NCBI GenBank assembly: GCA_016208685.1
Contig: JACQXM010000038.1
Coordinates: 1-49,682 of the forward strand
DNA: 49,682 bases
Direction: 5' to 3'
DNA from: Planctomycetota bacterium
Lineage (GTDB): Bacteria; Planctomycetota; Phycisphaerae; UBA1845
Within the stretch, counting starts at the first letter, position 1. The number at the start of each line of letters is the position of its first letter. Made by a program: the position numbers and the translations under genes. The notes beneath the pieces were generated by a model. The model did no database searches. It was not told where the DNA came from and saw only the letters and a program-made list of their open reading frames with translations. Below are positions 7,777-18,428 of this stretch, in pieces.

Positions 7777-8054
7777 AACGCGCCAGCGGGGGTGGCACAC
7801 GGCCGCACCGCGTTCGGGCCGCTTCAGACGAACCCGCGCAACTGCCGCCAGCTCGTAGACATCGGGCGAGCGGAGAGCATTGTACACGGGCAAGCCAGCG
7901 CGTGTGCTCCGACTTCAGCACGAGGCGGGCGGGAAACCGCGGCGGAGCCCGTGGCCGTTCCAGCAGGAGCATCTGCCCTCATCCAGCACCGCGAGCGGCA
8001 GGCCGCGGTCCGGGGCGGGCCGGGAACAAATACTCCCGAGGAGTGCCTGCCGGG

Positions 8055-8507
8055 TCAAGACGCCATGTTGCCGCGGTCTTGTCCGAGACCACAAAGAACC
8101 GATTCAACACGTTTCTGGCAGCGTCGCCTCGGTCGGTGTCGCCCGCGTTCCCAGCCGTTGACCGTGGATTCGTCCAAGCCCAGCGCCGCGGCCAGGCGTT
8201 CCTGCGACCACCCGGCGGTCCGGCGGAAGCTCCGGAGGCGCTCCGCCAACGTCGTGCCGGTCGCCTCCAGCGGGTCGCCCAGGAAGCCGCGAACGAGGAA
8301 TAGGAACCGCACCGCTGGTTGGCTCCGGTTACGCTCCCAGTTGTAGATGGTCGTCGGGTCCACACCGAGGCGCGCCGCGACGTCTTTCTGCCGGAGGCCG
8401 GGCTCCGACCGCGTCTTACGGATCCGGTGACCGAGGGTGTGAACCTCGCGCGGATAGGCCGCGGAACGCGGTTTTTGACCCCGTAAGGCCAGGTGGCAAA
8501 AAGGCAA
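8055..8507 (-). CDS. Double helix-turn-helix (XRE-like) DNA-binding protein
   Basis: About 150 residues with two tandem XRE-type helix-turn-helix units: LRQKDVAARLGVDPTTIYNW and WSQERLAAALGLDESTVNGW, each followed by an ER/NR-type turn. The pre-HTH stretch LPFCHLALRGQKP...YPREVHTLGHRIRK matches the family's usual N-terminus as I remember it. No ATG lies near the expected start. The TTG at 8507, at the start of LPFCHLAL, is a guess, and no good ribosome-binding site precedes it. A longer open frame to 8756 runs antisense into the TPR gene and is probably not translated. The C-terminal end is basic (RRRCQKR). It is divergent from the TPR gene at 8584. It could be intact with a rare start or an N-terminally decayed copy. 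Confidence 0.6.
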   Translation of the reverse strand: MPFCHLALRGQKPRSAAYPREVHTLGHRIRKTRSEPGLRQKDVAARLGVDPTTIYNWERNRSQPAVRFLFLVRGFLGDPLEATGTTLAERLRSFRRTAGWSQERLAAALGLDESTVNGWERGRHRPRRRCQKRVESVLCGLGQDRGNMAS

Positions 8508-8583
8508 CGCAGGGGTGCCGATGTGGTGGTATGATCCCGCCGGCGGAGGAACGCCGCGTCCGCCGCAAGACCAGGAAAGGAAC

Positions 8584-11500
8584 ATGGCGCAGAAGCGACT
8601 TAATAAGAACGTCGTTATCGGGCTGACCCTCTTCGGCTTCTTCTGCATGATCGTCGCCTCGATTCTCATGCTGCGCCAGTTGCAGAAGGTGGACCCGCGC
8701 CACTTCGAGGCGCTGGCGGAACAGTGCGCGAAACAGGAGCAGTGGCAACAAGCCACCGCCTTCTATGCCAAGGCCTGGGATACCGGTCAGGACCCTAAGT
8801 ACCTCGTGGCCCGCGGAGACATGGTGCTCGCCGACGGCGACGTGAGCGGTGCCCTCTATCTGTGGGGTGAGGCGCTGGTCAAGCAGCCGAACCTGCTTGC
8901 GGCCCATCAGCGGAGGCTTGACCTGTTGCTGGAGGCCGCGCGCCTGTACGGCAAGCTCGATCACTGGCACGCCTTGCGCGATGCCGCCGAAGCGTTCCTC
9001 AAACTCGAGGAACCACCGCCGCCGGCCGCTACCGCCGCCGCCCGTCACGCGCTGGGGCTGGCGCTGCTGAATCTCCGCGACGCGGCACCGGAAAACGCCG
9101 CCGCCGGTGTTGCGGCGCTGGAGGAGGCCGCGAACCTCGCGCCCGAGACGGCCGACTATTCACTGGACCTCGCAGGCGCGTACATCGAGCAGGGCCAGGT
9201 CGAGTCCGGCGAACGCATCCTCGACGCCCTCGGGAACCAGCACACCACGCCCGGTGCTACGGCATCCAAGGTTCAGTTGGCGTTGGCGCAACACCGGGCG
9301 CGGCGGCGCGCGGAGGGGGAGGAGTCGCCGGCCGCGCGGGACCAACGGTTTCGGGAGGCGGAAGTGTTCTTCCAGAAAGCCGTCGAACTGGCGGGCGACG
9401 ACGCCGAGGCTGCCTATGAAGCCCGGCTTGGCCACGCGGTGTTCGTCACTCAGAAGTGGGCGCAGGCGCAGTCCGCAGCGGCGGGCGAAGCGGCCGCCGG
9501 GCTCTTCACCGAAGCGGAGAAGCTGCTTCAGGAGTGCATCAACGCGCGGCTGGCGCGCTTTGATGCCTCGCTGCAACTCGCCACGCTCTATCGCGCCGCG
9601 CACCGTTACGACGACGTGGTGGGCGTCTGCGAACGGCGGCTGGCGCGGGGCTTCTCGCGCCGCGGGATACAGGCGTCGCGCGACAAGTTCGACACCTTCC
9701 GGCTTATGCTGCTGGCCTCCGAGGCCTGTGTCGCCAACGCCATGGAGGGCGAAGCGTCGAAGTCGTCCGCTGACCGCGACGAGTGGTTCAAGAAGGCGCA
9801 GCGCTACCTCGACGACGCCGGCGGCGAATATCCCGCGCATCCGCGCGTGCTGAGTCAATCGGGTCGCCTGAAGCTGGCCCGCGGCCTGGATCGCGCCGCG
9901 CTGGAGGACCTGCGCAAGGCGGAGGAGGCCTACGGCGGTTTCGCCATCGTGGACTGGGAGAACAAGGTGATCCTGGCCCGACTGCACTTGCAACTCGGCG
10001 AGCCGGGCGCCGCCAAGCAGGTGCTCGAGGACGTCATCGGCCGCGTCGCAGGCAAGTCCGCCGTGCCCGTTTGGCTGCTCTACGCCCGGACCCTGCTCAT
10101 GAACAATGAACTGGACAACCCGGAGCTGGACCGAGCCCTCGCGCAGGTCTTCCTGTACGACCCGGCCAATGCGGAGGGCAGACAGCTCCAGGCCGCCGTG
10201 TTCGAGCGAAAGGGACTTACCGGCCGCGCGCGTACCCTCGTGGATTCGCCGTCGGTGGCGGCTCTGCTGCGGGCCCGCGAGCTGGCGCTCGGCGACGACC
10301 TGGCGGGAGCGGTCGCCGTGCTGGGCGTAGCCCTTCAAGACGCCCCCGGCGACCCGCAGCTTGTGAGCACCACGGTTCAGGCGCTGCTGAACCTCCAGCG
10401 CACCGGCGAGGCCGCCGACATCGTCCGACGCGCCCTGGAGGCAGCGCCGGACGAGCCGATGTTCAGGCGGTTGGCGGTGGTCACGCGCGAGGGCTTGTCC
10501 GAGCCGGAGCGCATCGACGCCTTGCGCGAGCTCCTGCAATCGGAGCCTGACGCCCTTCAGCGGGCGCTCAACCTCGCCGATTTCTTCATTCGCACGCGGG
10601 AGCTACCCAAGGCTCTGGAACAACTGGACGCAGCGGAACAACACCTGGTCGCCAAAGACACGCCCGCGGCCCAGGCATCGCTCGTCGGACAGCACGCCGC
10701 CGTGCTCGAACTGAAGATGCAGATCGCCGCCCAGCTCAAAGACTCCACGGCCATGGAGGCGGCGCGCGACGCCGCGGCCCGCCACGACGTTGACGGCGCC
10801 GGGGGCAAGACCCTCCTGGGGTTCTTCCACATGTACCGCGACGAGTGGGACGCCGCCATCCTGGCGCTCCGCGCCGCGGTCGACGCCCAGCCCACGCACG
10901 TGCGTTCCCTCAATGCCCTGGGATTCTGCCTGCACAAGCTGGGCGAAGTGAACGAGGCGAAGGAAACCTACGAACGCGCCCTTCGCGTCAGCGCCAACGA
11001 GGCGGCGGCCCACAAGGGGCTGGCCATGCTCGCCAAGGATCGCGGCGATGCTGACGCCTATGCGACACACCTCGCCGCCTGCGAGCGGCTGGCTCCCGCC
11101 GACCCCTGGGTGCGTCGGGAGGTGCTCGCCCGGCAGGAGCAGGCCGACCCCCGCGGCGCCATCACCCGCCGCGAGGCGGAACTCCAGCAGCATCCCGACG
11201 ATCCCGTGAATCTCTATCGCCTGGCGACCCTTTGCGAAGCGGTGCAGGAGCTTCCCAAGGCCGACGAGTATTACCGGCAACTGCTCGCGCTGCGGCCCGA
11301 CGACAGGGAAGTGGTGGTGGCCGCCAGCAAGTACTTCCGCCGCACCGGTCGCCCGGAGCGATCGCTGGCCGTGGTCACGGCCTTCGCCGACGCGCGGCGG
11401 TCACCCGAGGAGAAAGCCGACGCACTGATTCTGACCGCGGCTCATCTCCTGAGCGAAGGCCAGGCCGACCAAGTGGAGAAGACGCTGCTGACCGCGGCGA

Positions 11501-13164
11501 GCCTCGCGGAGACTTTCGAAGTCTGCCACAGCCTGGCGGAGTTCTACCTGCGCAGCGGCGGCCGCGCGGACAAGGCTCTTACCTGGTACGACCGTGCCGC
11601 GGGCATGGCGCGGCGCGACAAGTCGGCCAGGCTCAGCGGGGTGCTCGCGGCGCGCATCGCCTGCGCCGTGGATCGCAGCGTCGATGACCTCAACAAGGCG
11701 CGACAGTTCGTGGAGGAATTTCGCGGCGAGTTCCCCGACGACCCCCGCGGCTTTCTCTGGGAGGGCGAGATTTACACCCGCGAGGGCCGCCTGGAAGAGG
11801 CGGTGGCGGCGCTTTCGCGATACCTGGAGCAGCGACCGGAGGACGCCTACGGCCGCTTCCAACGGGCGCAGCTCTACGCCGGACTGGGCCGCTCCGCGCC
11901 GGCCGTCGAGGACCTGGAGGCCGTTAAGCTCGCCGAGCCCGCGGCGCTTGAGGGCGAGCCGCGGCTGCTGCTGGCCCGTCTGCACGAGCAGGCGGGGCGC
12001 AAGGATGCGGCGCTGCGCGAGTACGAATCGCTGGTCGCCGACGCCCCGCACTCCCTCCGTGCCGTCGAGGCCCTGGTTGGAGCCTACATCCGGCAGAAGC
12101 GCTTCGCCAACGCCGACCGCGTCGTCACGGCACAGATCAACCGCACCGAAGCCCAACCCGACCCGCGCTGGTACTTCCTGCGCGGCACCATTTCGCTGGA
12201 GTTGAACGACGCGGAGAAGACGCTTGCCGATTTCCACCGCGCCGCGGACCTAAGCGGCCACTCCGCGGACAGCGTGGCCGCGGTGCTGGAAGTGCACGCG
12301 CGGTTGCGGCGCGCCGAGCAAGGTGTCCGCTACTATGAACAGTATGCCCCCGCGACCGGCAGGACGGTACGCCTGCTGTCGAGGTACGCCCGGCTGCTGG
12401 CCGACGCCGGCCGCGCCGTGGATGCGGTGGCGGCATTCCGCCAGGCGGCTGACGTCGCTGAAATACAGGCCGGCGGGGCGATGCGCACGGTGACCGGTGA
12501 CCTCTACGCCGCCTTCCCCGATGCTTCGGCGGCGCTGGCATTGTTCGAGGGGCAACCGCCCCCCGCGGCACTCGCTCGCGCCAACGACCGCATCCTGGTC
12601 CGCTTCCTTCGCACTGCCGATCGCGTCGCCGACGCGGTGGACCGGCTCAAACGACTGGCGGGCACCGCCACCACCGATGCCCAGCGGGCAGACCTGCTCC
12701 TGGAACTCGGCGAGCTACATCAGGTAGCCGGTAACAACGCCGCTGCCCGCACCGCGTACGAAGAGGCGGTGCGCTACGAGCCCGGCAACTGGCAGGCGCT
12801 TAATAACCTGGCGTACGTACTTTCGGATCAGCTTCAGGAGCCCAAGCTCGCGCTGCCCTACGCCAAGGCGGCGGTCAAATCCGCGAGCAACGCCGACACC
12901 CTGGATACGCTGGGGTGGATCTACGTGCACCTCGGAGATTTCCGGCTCGCGACCGCCGAACTCACACGGGCGCTCCAGCTCAACCCCGACCTGGCGATCG
13001 CCTACTACCACCTCGCGGAGGCGTACCGCCGTGGGCAGCAATTCACGCCCGCTGCTGACTTGTTGACGACGGGCATTGAGGTTGCCACCTTGCTGAAGGA
13101 CACCGAAACGCTTGACTTGATGCAGAAATCCCGTGACCGCGTGTCGCGGCGTGACGCCTCGCCT
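8584..13164 (+). CDS. Giant membrane-anchored TPR-repeat protein
   Basis: This protein has about 1,526 residues (stop codon TAA at 13165-13167). An N-terminal transmembrane anchor or uncleaved signal (VVIGLTLFGFFCMIVASILM, about 9-28) is followed almost entirely by tetratricopeptide repeats. Clear units include AAVDAQPTHVRSLNALGFCL with KLGEVNEAKETYERALRV, and near the C-terminus YEPGNWQALNNLAYVLSDQ and LQLNPDLAIAYYHLAEAYRR. The expected topology is a short cytoplasmic end with the repeats outside the cytoplasm. TPR solenoids scaffold protein complexes; the partner is unknown. The general plan resembles the large PrsT-type TPR proteins of exosortase systems, and a PEP-CTERM substrate is present at 21926, but that link is only suggestive. 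AAAGGAA precedes the ATG at 8584. It stands alone, 138 bp before the cyclodeaminase-family gene. Confidence 0.9.
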
Positions 13165-13305
13165 TAAGGAAGGCCGTGGCGCCGGGCTCCCAGCCGCGCC
13201 GGGCCGGACGGCGGGACGCGCCCGCCGCGCAGGCTCGCTCGTGAAACGGTGACACCCGGCGCGGCCGCGGGATGCCCCACAACCCCACGGGACCGTTGCA
13301 ACCGT

Positions 13306-13926
13306 ATGGACGACCTCGCACAACTGACACTCGATGGATTCCTGGACCGGGTGGCGGCGCGAACTCCGGCGCCCGGCGGGGGTGCCGTTGCCGCCGCGGC
13401 CGGAGCCAGCGCTTGCGCGTTGGCGCGCATGGTGGTCGCCTACTCCGCCAGCGAAAAATCGCCGCCGGATTCACGGGCCCGCGCCTTGGCGCTTGCCGAG
13501 CAGCTTGGTCGGGCCGACCAATGCCTGCGCGCTCTGGTCACCGAGGACGGGCGGGTGTACTCCGCCATGACGGCAGCCGGCAAGGCGGCGAAGTCCGATC
13601 CCGCCGGGGAAGAGCCGTACGCACGCGCTGTTCTGGCGGCCGCCGGCGTCCCGCTTCAGATGGTCGCCGTCCTCTCGAATGTTCTGGCGCTGCTCGACGA
13701 CTTTCGCAGCGAGGTCAATCGACACCTGCTGAGCGATCTTGCCGTCGTAGCCGCGGTGGCGGCCTCATCGGCAACCGCCGCAGCCTGCATGGTGCGCGTG
13801 AACCTGCCGCAGATCGCCGACGAAGCAGTCCGCGACCGCCTGGCGGGAGAATGCCACGAGACCCTGGGGCATGCGTCCGCGGCCGCCGACCGCCTGCAGC
13901 GCTTCGTCACCGAGCGCCTGCACTGA
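13306..13926 (+). CDS. Cyclodeaminase/cyclohydrolase family protein (FTCD C-terminal type)
   Basis: The 206 residues match the formiminotransferase-cyclodeaminase C-terminal family, which includes methenyltetrahydrofolate cyclohydrolase FchA. The diagnostic N-terminal stretch is FLDRVAARTPAPGGGAVAAA, followed by helical segments. The mid-region EPYARAVLAAAGVPLQM and RHLLSDLAVVAAVAA, then NLPQI, are also typical of the family. The length is normal for stand-alone versions (about 200). The likely reaction is interconversion of one-carbon folates in the cytoplasm, with the exact substrate undetermined. I chose the ATG at 13306 because it gives the usual short N-terminus; an in-frame ATG at 13249 adds 19 atypical residues. 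The small Cys-rich gene follows after 33 bp. Confidence 0.85.
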   Translation: MDDLAQLTLDGFLDRVAARTPAPGGGAVAAAAGASACALARMVVAYSASEKSPPDSRARALALAEQLGRADQCLRALVTEDGRVYSAMTAAGKAAKSDPAGEEPYARAVLAAAGVPLQMVAVLSNVLALLDDFRSEVNRHLLSDLAVVAAVAASSATAAACMVRVNLPQIADEAVRDRLAGECHETLGHASAAADRLQRFVTERLH

Positions 13927-13959
13927 GGAGTTCGCCCAGGATCACCGATATCGAACAGG

Positions 13960-14211
13960 ATGGACGACTCGCCCCCCTACCACCTTGACATCAACGGGCT
14001 CAGCGATGAGGCCGCCGTCCCCGGATCGCGCGGCAGTCACGACGGACGACCTTGGGTCGGCATCCGCTTCGAGTGCTGTGGAATCTACACCCGCGTCTAC
14101 CGCAACCGCGCGGGGACGGCTTACGAGGGGCTTTGCCCGCGCTGTACCCGACGTGTGCGACTCAAGGTCGGTCCCGACGGCACCAGCTCCAGGTTCTTCG
14201 TCGCAGAGTAG
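13960..14211 (+). CDS. Small conserved Cys-rich planctomycete protein
   Basis: This is an 83-residue protein with a conserved core, WVGIRFECCGIYTRVYRN...GLCPRCTRRVRLKVGP, containing ECC and CPRC cysteine pairs that could bind one zinc ion. I recall near-identical small proteins in many planctomycete genomes, with no known function. It ends in SRFFVAE, also typical. It starts 33 bp after the cyclodeaminase-family gene on the same strand and is probably co-transcribed with it. Too short and too divergent for a domain name. Confidence 0.75.
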   Translation: MDDSPPYHLDINGLSDEAAVPGSRGSHDGRPWVGIRFECCGIYTRVYRNRAGTAYEGLCPRCTRRVRLKVGPDGTSSRFFVAE

Positions 14212-14262
14212 TTCGCGGCGCGGCCGGTCGTAACCTTGGCGCCGAGGCGCGCGTGATACGGC

Positions 14263-15045
<783 letters not shown>

Positions 15046-15144
15046 GGGATTGGGCTTCCGAAAACAGGTGTGTCAGCACCGCGCACAAAAAGAACCGGGC
15101 GATCACGACAGCGACCGGCCGGTTCCTCGTCCTTGATTCACGCG

Positions 15145-15336
15145 CTAGCGCCCGGCGGTTTCCAGTTCCGCGCGGCGCACGGATTTCCGTGATTGCCGGC
15201 GGCGGCGTTCCGACGGCTTCTCGTAGTAGCTGTGCCGCTTCATGTCACGGGTCAAACCTTCCCGCTGGCACAGCCGCTTGAAGCGCTTCAACAACTGCTG
15301 GATCGATTCGTTTCCGCGTGGTCTTACCTTAATCAA
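15145..15336 (-). CDS. rpsU: 30S ribosomal protein bS21
   Basis: The 63-residue product matches bS21 throughout: IKVRPRGNESIQQLLKRFKR, LCQREGLTRDMKRHSYYEKP and SERRRRQSRKS, ending basic as usual. It is a component of the small ribosomal subunit near the mRNA exit and anti-Shine-Dalgarno region. The start is the TTG at 15336-15334, just before IKVRPRG. The family begins there, and GGGGAG (15352-15347) lies 10 bases upstream. An upstream in-frame ATG at 15423 would add about 29 unrelated residues. It is followed by an SDR gene on the same strand. Confidence 0.9.
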   Translation of the reverse strand: MIKVRPRGNESIQQLLKRFKRLCQREGLTRDMKRHSYYEKPSERRRRQSRKSVRRAELETAGR

Positions 15337-15651
15337 TGCGCCGTCACTCCCCTGGCAAAGCCGCCGTCGAACGTCGATTATCCGCTGCGACGTTCGGCGT
15401 CCATGACCTATCGGCCGCTTCACGTCGCAGGTGGGCTATCGTACGCGAAGTTCGTGCCCGCCGCTAGCGCCACGCCGGATTTCCGCGACGCCCGGCCGAC
15501 ATGCCCTTGCGTTCGCAACGTCCGATAATATCAACCCTATTTGATGACCAATGGTGCATGGCCGAACCATGGCCGCTGTGGATTCCCCAAGCCGCGTGCC
15601 GGCGACGACCCGACCGAATGCCGAGTACAGGCGGATCTCGCAAACGGGCGC

Positions 15652-17145
15652 TCAGCGTCTGCCGCCAAATACCACTTGCAGAACACCGAAGTCCCAGAGA
15701 TCCACGTCATCGTCACCATCAAAGTCGTAGCATCCGCAACCGGTAGTGATACCGTTTTTCTCTGGTCCGGCGGAGCACGCACGAAGCTCAGCCAGATCTA
15801 CTAGGTCGATCCGTCCCCAGCACTCGCACGAACCGGCAAGCGCAGGCGTGAACACGTAGGCGCGACCAGCGTCCGCGGCGAACTCTCCGTGGTGACGCGT
15901 CGCCACCACCACGTCGCGCAGGCCGTCGCCGTCGGCGTCGCCGCCGCCGCCAACCGCAAGCCCGAAGAAATCCCAGGGGTGCTCTCCGTCGTAGAATTGG
16001 ATTGTCGAGCCATCGGCGCCCGAGAATACGTACGCGCGACCGCTGCCGAAGCCGCCGGCACCCCAATGTCCGTACGCGCCCACTACGACGTCCGGGACTA
16101 CATCGCCGTTTACGTCGCCCGCGGCGGCCACGGAGTAACCGAAGTAGTCGTAAGCGTCCTCGCCCTCCCACGTCCGAAGCAGCCGCCCGTCCGGTCCCGC
16201 GAGCAGGTAGGCCTGACCGTTGTCGCTCGCGGAGGATTCGCCGCCCGCACCGTACGCCCCCAGGACGATCTCGCTAAAACTATCGCCGTTGACGTCCCCG
16301 ACCCCGCCCACAGCCGCCCCGAATGCATCGTACGAGCCGGTCCATCCTTCGATCCGTGCGAGCGTGGAACCATCGACTCCGGAAAAAACGCATACGTAGG
16401 CGGGAACGCCCCTCGGAGCGCCGGCCACCACATCCGGCGTTCCATCACCGTTGAAATCGCCGGCGCCGGCGACCGACCAGCCGAGTTGATCGCCGATGAC
16501 ATCGCCCTCGCGGAACCACAGTCGCTTCCCGGTAGCCCCCGAAAAAGCATTGACCCGCCCGCCGAACGTTCGCCAGGAGTCGTGCCCTTTCTGCCCCACG
16601 ACGACGTCCGCGTGCCCATCGCCGTCGAGGTCCCCGGGCCCAGCGACCGACCACCCGAACTGGTCGTTGGCGCGATCGCCGTCCCAAACCCAAATCGTCT
16701 CACCCGTGGCGCCGGAGTACACGTAGACCCGCCCGGCCCACGGTCCGGCAGCAGTGAACGAGCCGTATGCCGCAACGACGATGTCAGAAACTCCGTCCAC
16801 GTCGACATCGCCCGCCGACGCCAGCACAACGCCGAACGCGCCGCGCTGGCCTACCCAGTGGTGCAGAAGTTGGCCGTCGAGCCCCGAGAAGAGATACACC
16901 TTCCCGGCGTTCGTTTGGCCCCCGGGAACGTCGTATCGGCCCGCGCCGGTCAGTATCTCGTCGCAGCCGTCGCCATTTACGTCGCCCACAATCGTTACCG
17001 TCGTACCCAGTGCGTCTTCCTCGTCCTCCCCGTCGAAGGTGTACAGCAGCGGGCATTGGGCGCGCAGGGGGTGCACTGAGACTCCGAGAGCCGCGAAAAC
17101 TGCGAAAGGTACGAAAGGCACGATGGTCCAGCGAAGGGGGCGCAT
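15652..17145 (-). CDS. Secreted FG-GAP (integrin-alpha-like) propeller protein with dockerin-like C-terminus
   Basis: A 497-residue exported protein with a signal peptide (IVPFVPFAVFAALGV, ending near HPLRAQ). Seven FG-GAP/calcium-loop repeats follow, about 58-62 residues apart: GDVNGDGCDEILTGAG, GDVDVDGVSDIVVAAYG, GDLDGDGHADVVVGQ, GDFNGDGTPDVVAGA, GDVNGDSFSEIVLGAYG, GDVNGDVVPDVVVGAYG and GDADGDGLRDVVVATRHHG. This implies a seven-bladed propeller like the integrin alpha head. The C-terminus (DLVDLAELRACSAGP, YDFDGDDDVDLWDFGVLQ) looks like a dockerin-type EF-hand pair. The ATG at 17145 has GGGGGAGG about 5 bases upstream. It is probably a surface or extracellular adhesion or structural protein, inferred from the fold. 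Confidence 0.88.
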   Translation of the reverse strand: MRPLRWTIVPFVPFAVFAALGVSVHPLRAQCPLLYTFDGEDEEDALGTTVTIVGDVNGDGCDEILTGAGRYDVPGGQTNAGKVYLFSGLDGQLLHHWVGQRGAFGVVLASAGDVDVDGVSDIVVAAYGSFTAAGPWAGRVYVYSGATGETIWVWDGDRANDQFGWSVAGPGDLDGDGHADVVVGQKGHDSWRTFGGRVNAFSGATGKRLWFREGDVIGDQLGWSVAGAGDFNGDGTPDVVAGAPRGVPAYVCVFSGVDGSTLARIEGWTGSYDAFGAAVGGVGDVNGDSFSEIVLGAYGAGGESSASDNGQAYLLAGPDGRLLRTWEGEDAYDYFGYSVAAAGDVNGDVVPDVVVGAYGHWGAGGFGSGRAYVFSGADGSTIQFYDGEHPWDFFGLAVGGGGDADGDGLRDVVVATRHHGEFAADAGRAYVFTPALAGSCECWGRIDLVDLAELRACSAGPEKNGITTGCGCYDFDGDDDVDLWDFGVLQVVFGGRR

Positions 17146-17348
17146 GATCGACCTCCCCCGCAGTGCCGCTGGGCACAGGCACCGCGTCATGCGAACTGAG
17201 CGAACCCCACCCGCGAAGCGCTTCTCGGGAACCCGATGCCGCGCTCCGCACGAGGCGACGACACCCCAACCCGCGTCTCGGTACCTATAATCATAGCGCG
17301 CCCGGCGCGCGGTTTTCAAGGCGGCATCCAAAAAACGCGGCCCGCCAC

Positions 17349-17625
17349 GCCCACTCCCTTACGGTCGCGGCTCTGTTTGACCGCTCCATACTGTCGCGGT
17401 GCTGGTCCTTCGCCGCTCCGCCGCTCCGTCGCCTCGTCGCTCTTCCGGCGTCCCTGTTCCCTCGTCCCTTCGTGCCTCCGTGCCTCTCGGCCTCCGATTC
17501 AGCATTGCGACACTGCGGTTGGCCGTGCCACGGTGCCCCTCTGTCGCCCCGTCGCTTGTCTTGCCCGCTCCCTCACGGTCGCGGCTCTGCTTGACCGCTC
17601 CATACTGTCGCGGTGCTGATCCTCC
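17349..17625. repeat. Direct repeat pair of the R2 end motif
   Basis: About 60 bp at 17349-17410 (GCCCACTCCCTTACGGTCGC, GGCTCTGTTTGACCGCTCC, ATACTGTCGCGGTGCTG) recurs at 17561-17625 with only a few changes, in the same orientation. The CTCCCTCACGGTCGCGGCTC part is the reverse complement of the end of family R2 at 5559-5581 and resembles 35644-35668. The DNA between the two copies is low-complexity, C/T-rich on the plus strand, and non-coding as far as I can see. Confidence 0.7.
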
Positions 17626-17720
17626 GCCGCTTCGGGGCTCTTCCCGCCTCCCTGTTCCCCATTCCCTTCTCCCCGTGGTGACTGCGGACCACAGCTCTGG
17701 CCGCCCGCGGCGAAAGTGGT

Positions 17721-17766
17721 GGCACGGGCCTCGGGTTGGCGGTTCCGGTCGCGGGATGCCCGTGCC
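17721..17766. repeat. Inverted repeat of the GGCACGGGC type
   Basis: GGCACGGGC at 17721-17729 is exactly complementary to GCCCGTGCC at 17758-17766, with a 28-base loop. It lies 32 bp beyond the stop of the HD-domain gene on the minus strand and could form its transcript end; no T-run follows. Confidence 0.45.
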
Positions 17767-17797
17767 CCTCCCGGTTCCCGTTATCCACCACAGCCCG

Positions 17798-18367
17798 CTA
17801 CGGGGTTTGCGGCGACAAACCAAGCTCGGAGGCGATGGACTGAAGTGCGACGATACAGTGTGCGATGTGTTGCTCCAGCGGCACGTCGAGTAATGCCGCG
17901 CCCTCCTGAATGTCCGCGCGTGACACCGCGGCGGCAAACGACTTCTGTTTCAGTTTCTTCAGAACGCCCCCGGGCTCCATGCCCTCCAGGCGCTGGGGGC
18001 GGACCAGGGCGGCGGCGTACACGAATCCGCAGAGCTCGTCGCAGGCGAAGAGGGTTCTGCGGATCGGCCGGTCGCGCGGGTAGTCATCCAGGTTCCAGGG
18101 AACGTGGGATAAAATGGCAGCGACGACTTCCTCGTCGCATCCTTCGCGGCGGAGCACGGCGGCGCCTTCGCGCGTGTGCTGCGGAGGCTCCGGGTAGCGC
18201 TCGTAATCGAAATCGTGCAGCAGGCCCGCCAGTCCCCAAGACGCCTCGTCGGCGCCTTGCAGCCGCGCGTAATGACGCATCGCCGCCTCGACGCACTGCC
18301 CGTGGCGGATCAGGGCCGGGTTGGTGGTGTAGCGGTGCAGTAATTCCCAGGCTTGCTCGCGGTTCAT
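17798..18367 (-). CDS. HD/HDIG-domain metal-dependent phosphohydrolase
   Basis: A 189-residue soluble protein of the HDIG type. It carries RHGQCVEAAMRHYARL (first metal His), the LAGLLHDFDYERYP motif containing the HD pair (about residues 45-58), AAILSHVPWNLDD and LFACDELCGFVYAAALVRP (final metal Asp). Proteins of this size and order are common small HD hydrolases of unknown nucleotide or phosphoester substrate. All metal ligands appear present, so it is probably active in the cytoplasm. The ATG at 18367 lies head-to-head with the APH-fold gene. If that gene used the ATG at 18366 the start codons would overlap, so the promoters must lie inside the opposing coding starts or the partner starts later. 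Confidence 0.8.
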   Translation of the reverse strand: MNREQAWELLHRYTTNPALIRHGQCVEAAMRHYARLQGADEASWGLAGLLHDFDYERYPEPPQHTREGAAVLRREGCDEEVVAAILSHVPWNLDDYPRDRPIRRTLFACDELCGFVYAAALVRPQRLEGMEPGGVLKKLKQKSFAAAVSRADIQEGAALLDVPLEQHIAHCIVALQSIASELGLSPQTP

Positions 18368-18428
18368 GGCGCGGGCTATTATCGTAACGGGTGGGATGGG
18401 CTGTCCACCCGATCGCGAGGAGGTCCCT

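Larger units (their letters stand above)
17146..17797. other. Non-coding intergenic region with repeats
   Basis: No gene is seen. Apart from the promoter side of the FG-GAP gene, it contains the direct repeat pair above, a pyrimidine-rich run with many CGTCGC/CCTCGTCC tracts (about 17400-17560) and a GTGGCACGGGC hairpin with distant arms (17721-17729 pairing with 17758-17766). The frames that stay open here are low-complexity Arg/Ser/Pro-rich strings. Confidence 0.55.

Noticed and set aside
9160..10539. 459-codon minus-strand open frame, plus other long antisense frames at 10603-11280 and 11401-12237
   Set aside because: All are shadows of the TPR gene; they lack domains and ribosome-binding sites.
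15889..17079. 396-codon plus-strand open frame
   Set aside because: It is the mirror of the FG-GAP repeats on the minus strand.
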